From Chitinophagaceae bacterium UBA3961 (lineage in GTDB: Bacteria > Bacteroidota > Bacteroidia > Chitinophagales > Chitinophagaceae), in the NCBI GenBank assembly GCA_002385265.1, contig DGDD01000149.1, positions 1-6,216 on the forward strand: a stretch of 6,216 nucleotides of DNA. The letters are read 5' to 3'. Of this stretch, positions 6,089 to 6,216 are shown piece by piece. Position 1 is the first letter of the stretch. Every line of letters starts with the position of its first letter. A model generated the notes under the pieces. The model saw only the letters and a list, made by a program, of their open reading frames with translations, had not been told where the DNA came from and did not search any database. The translations under genes and the position numbers were made by a program.

Positions 6089-6216
6089 CTCTCGGTATTT
6101 CCCCTTTCTTCCCAATTTCGCTCCTGTTTCCTCCTGTTCTTCTTCCTCGTCGTTTTTGTGTTTTCTCCTCTCATCATTCAACGCGATAAATCGACGGCGG
6201 ACCTCAGCTACAATCA

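Larger units (their letters stand above)
5899..6216. other. Gene-free spacer upstream of nuoC, made of low-complexity and periodic DNA
   Basis: I find no credible gene in these 318 bases. The plus strand is strongly pyrimidine-biased over two stretches (5928-5983, 51 of 56 bases; 6096-6179, 72 of 84). Between them lie an AT-rich heptamer block and a GC-rich repeat block. A near-tandem 10-base repeat occurs at 6121-6140 (CTCCTGTTTC then CTCCTGTTCT). The Bacteroidota -7 promoter element TAnnTTTG is absent on the minus strand: CAAA does not occur at all on the plus strand of this stretch. A TATATAAC sequence just upstream of nuoC (plus strand 5911-5922 region) could be a weak -10-like site but has no convincing partner. 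Confidence 0.75.

Noticed and set aside
6041..6214. Minus-strand open frame of 57 codons entering from the right edge, highly charged (a run of D/E then K/R) and ending in a repeat-encoded LRSLRHRG
   Set aside because: No similarity to NuoB or any family I know. Its composition follows from the purine bias, and its end is encoded by the CGCAGAG-type repeat. It remains possible that it is the tail of an upstream gene, but there is no support.
6008..6216. Plus-strand open frame running off the right edge with a hydrophobic stretch (CFLLFFFLVVFVFSP) resembling a signal peptide
   Set aside because: There is no ATG, only weak GTG options, and the hydrophobicity is explained by the T/C-rich DNA (Phe, Leu, Val, Ser codons). 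It overlaps the open frame on the other strand and the repeats.

Overview
The window is a run of seven respiratory complex I (proton-pumping NADH:quinone oxidoreductase-type) genes, all on the minus strand. In transcription order from right to left they are nuoC, nuoD, nuoH, nuoI, nuoJ, nuoK and nuoL. The organism is most likely a member of the Bacteroidota, possibly Chitinophagales-like. This rests on the style of the proteins (for example the NuoH C-terminal half), moderate GC, start codons preceded by A/T-rich sequence with no Shine-Dalgarno, and the nature of the intergenic DNA. The placement is inferred, not proven.

Layout from the right edge: 6216-5899 holds no convincing gene. It is a low-complexity spacer made of periodic modules: a pyrimidine-rich stretch, a GC-rich CGCAG(A/C)G repeat, TTATTAA heptamers, and an ATCTTCC-type heptamer array inside a long polypurine tract (minus strand). 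Then come nuoC (5898-5443), nuoD (5441-4326), nuoH (4319-3243), nuoI (3241-2765), nuoJ (2765-2223), nuoK (2223-1912) and nuoL (1912-23). Gaps between genes are 1, 6 and 1 bases, followed by three one-base stop/start overlaps, so this is one translationally coupled unit. It runs off the left edge towards the expected nuoM and nuoN, which are not in the window.

How the genes work together: NuoC and NuoD belong to the connecting and quinone module, NuoI carries two [4Fe-4S] clusters that lead electrons to the quinone site, NuoH forms the membrane side of that site, and NuoJ, NuoK and NuoL are membrane proton-pumping subunits. All key catalytic residues I could check are present.

The main biological point is what is missing. 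The NADH-oxidising module genes nuoE, nuoF and nuoG, normally placed between nuoD and nuoH, are absent from this cluster, with only 6 bases between nuoD and nuoH. NuoD also lacks about 25 residues relative to bacterial 14-subunit homologues as I remember them. Together these suggest an 11-subunit complex I that takes electrons from a donor other than NADH, unless nuoEFG lie elsewhere in the genome. nuoA and nuoB are also not directly upstream of nuoC. No wholly new system is visible; the unusual features are this reduced complex and the repeat-mosaic leader.
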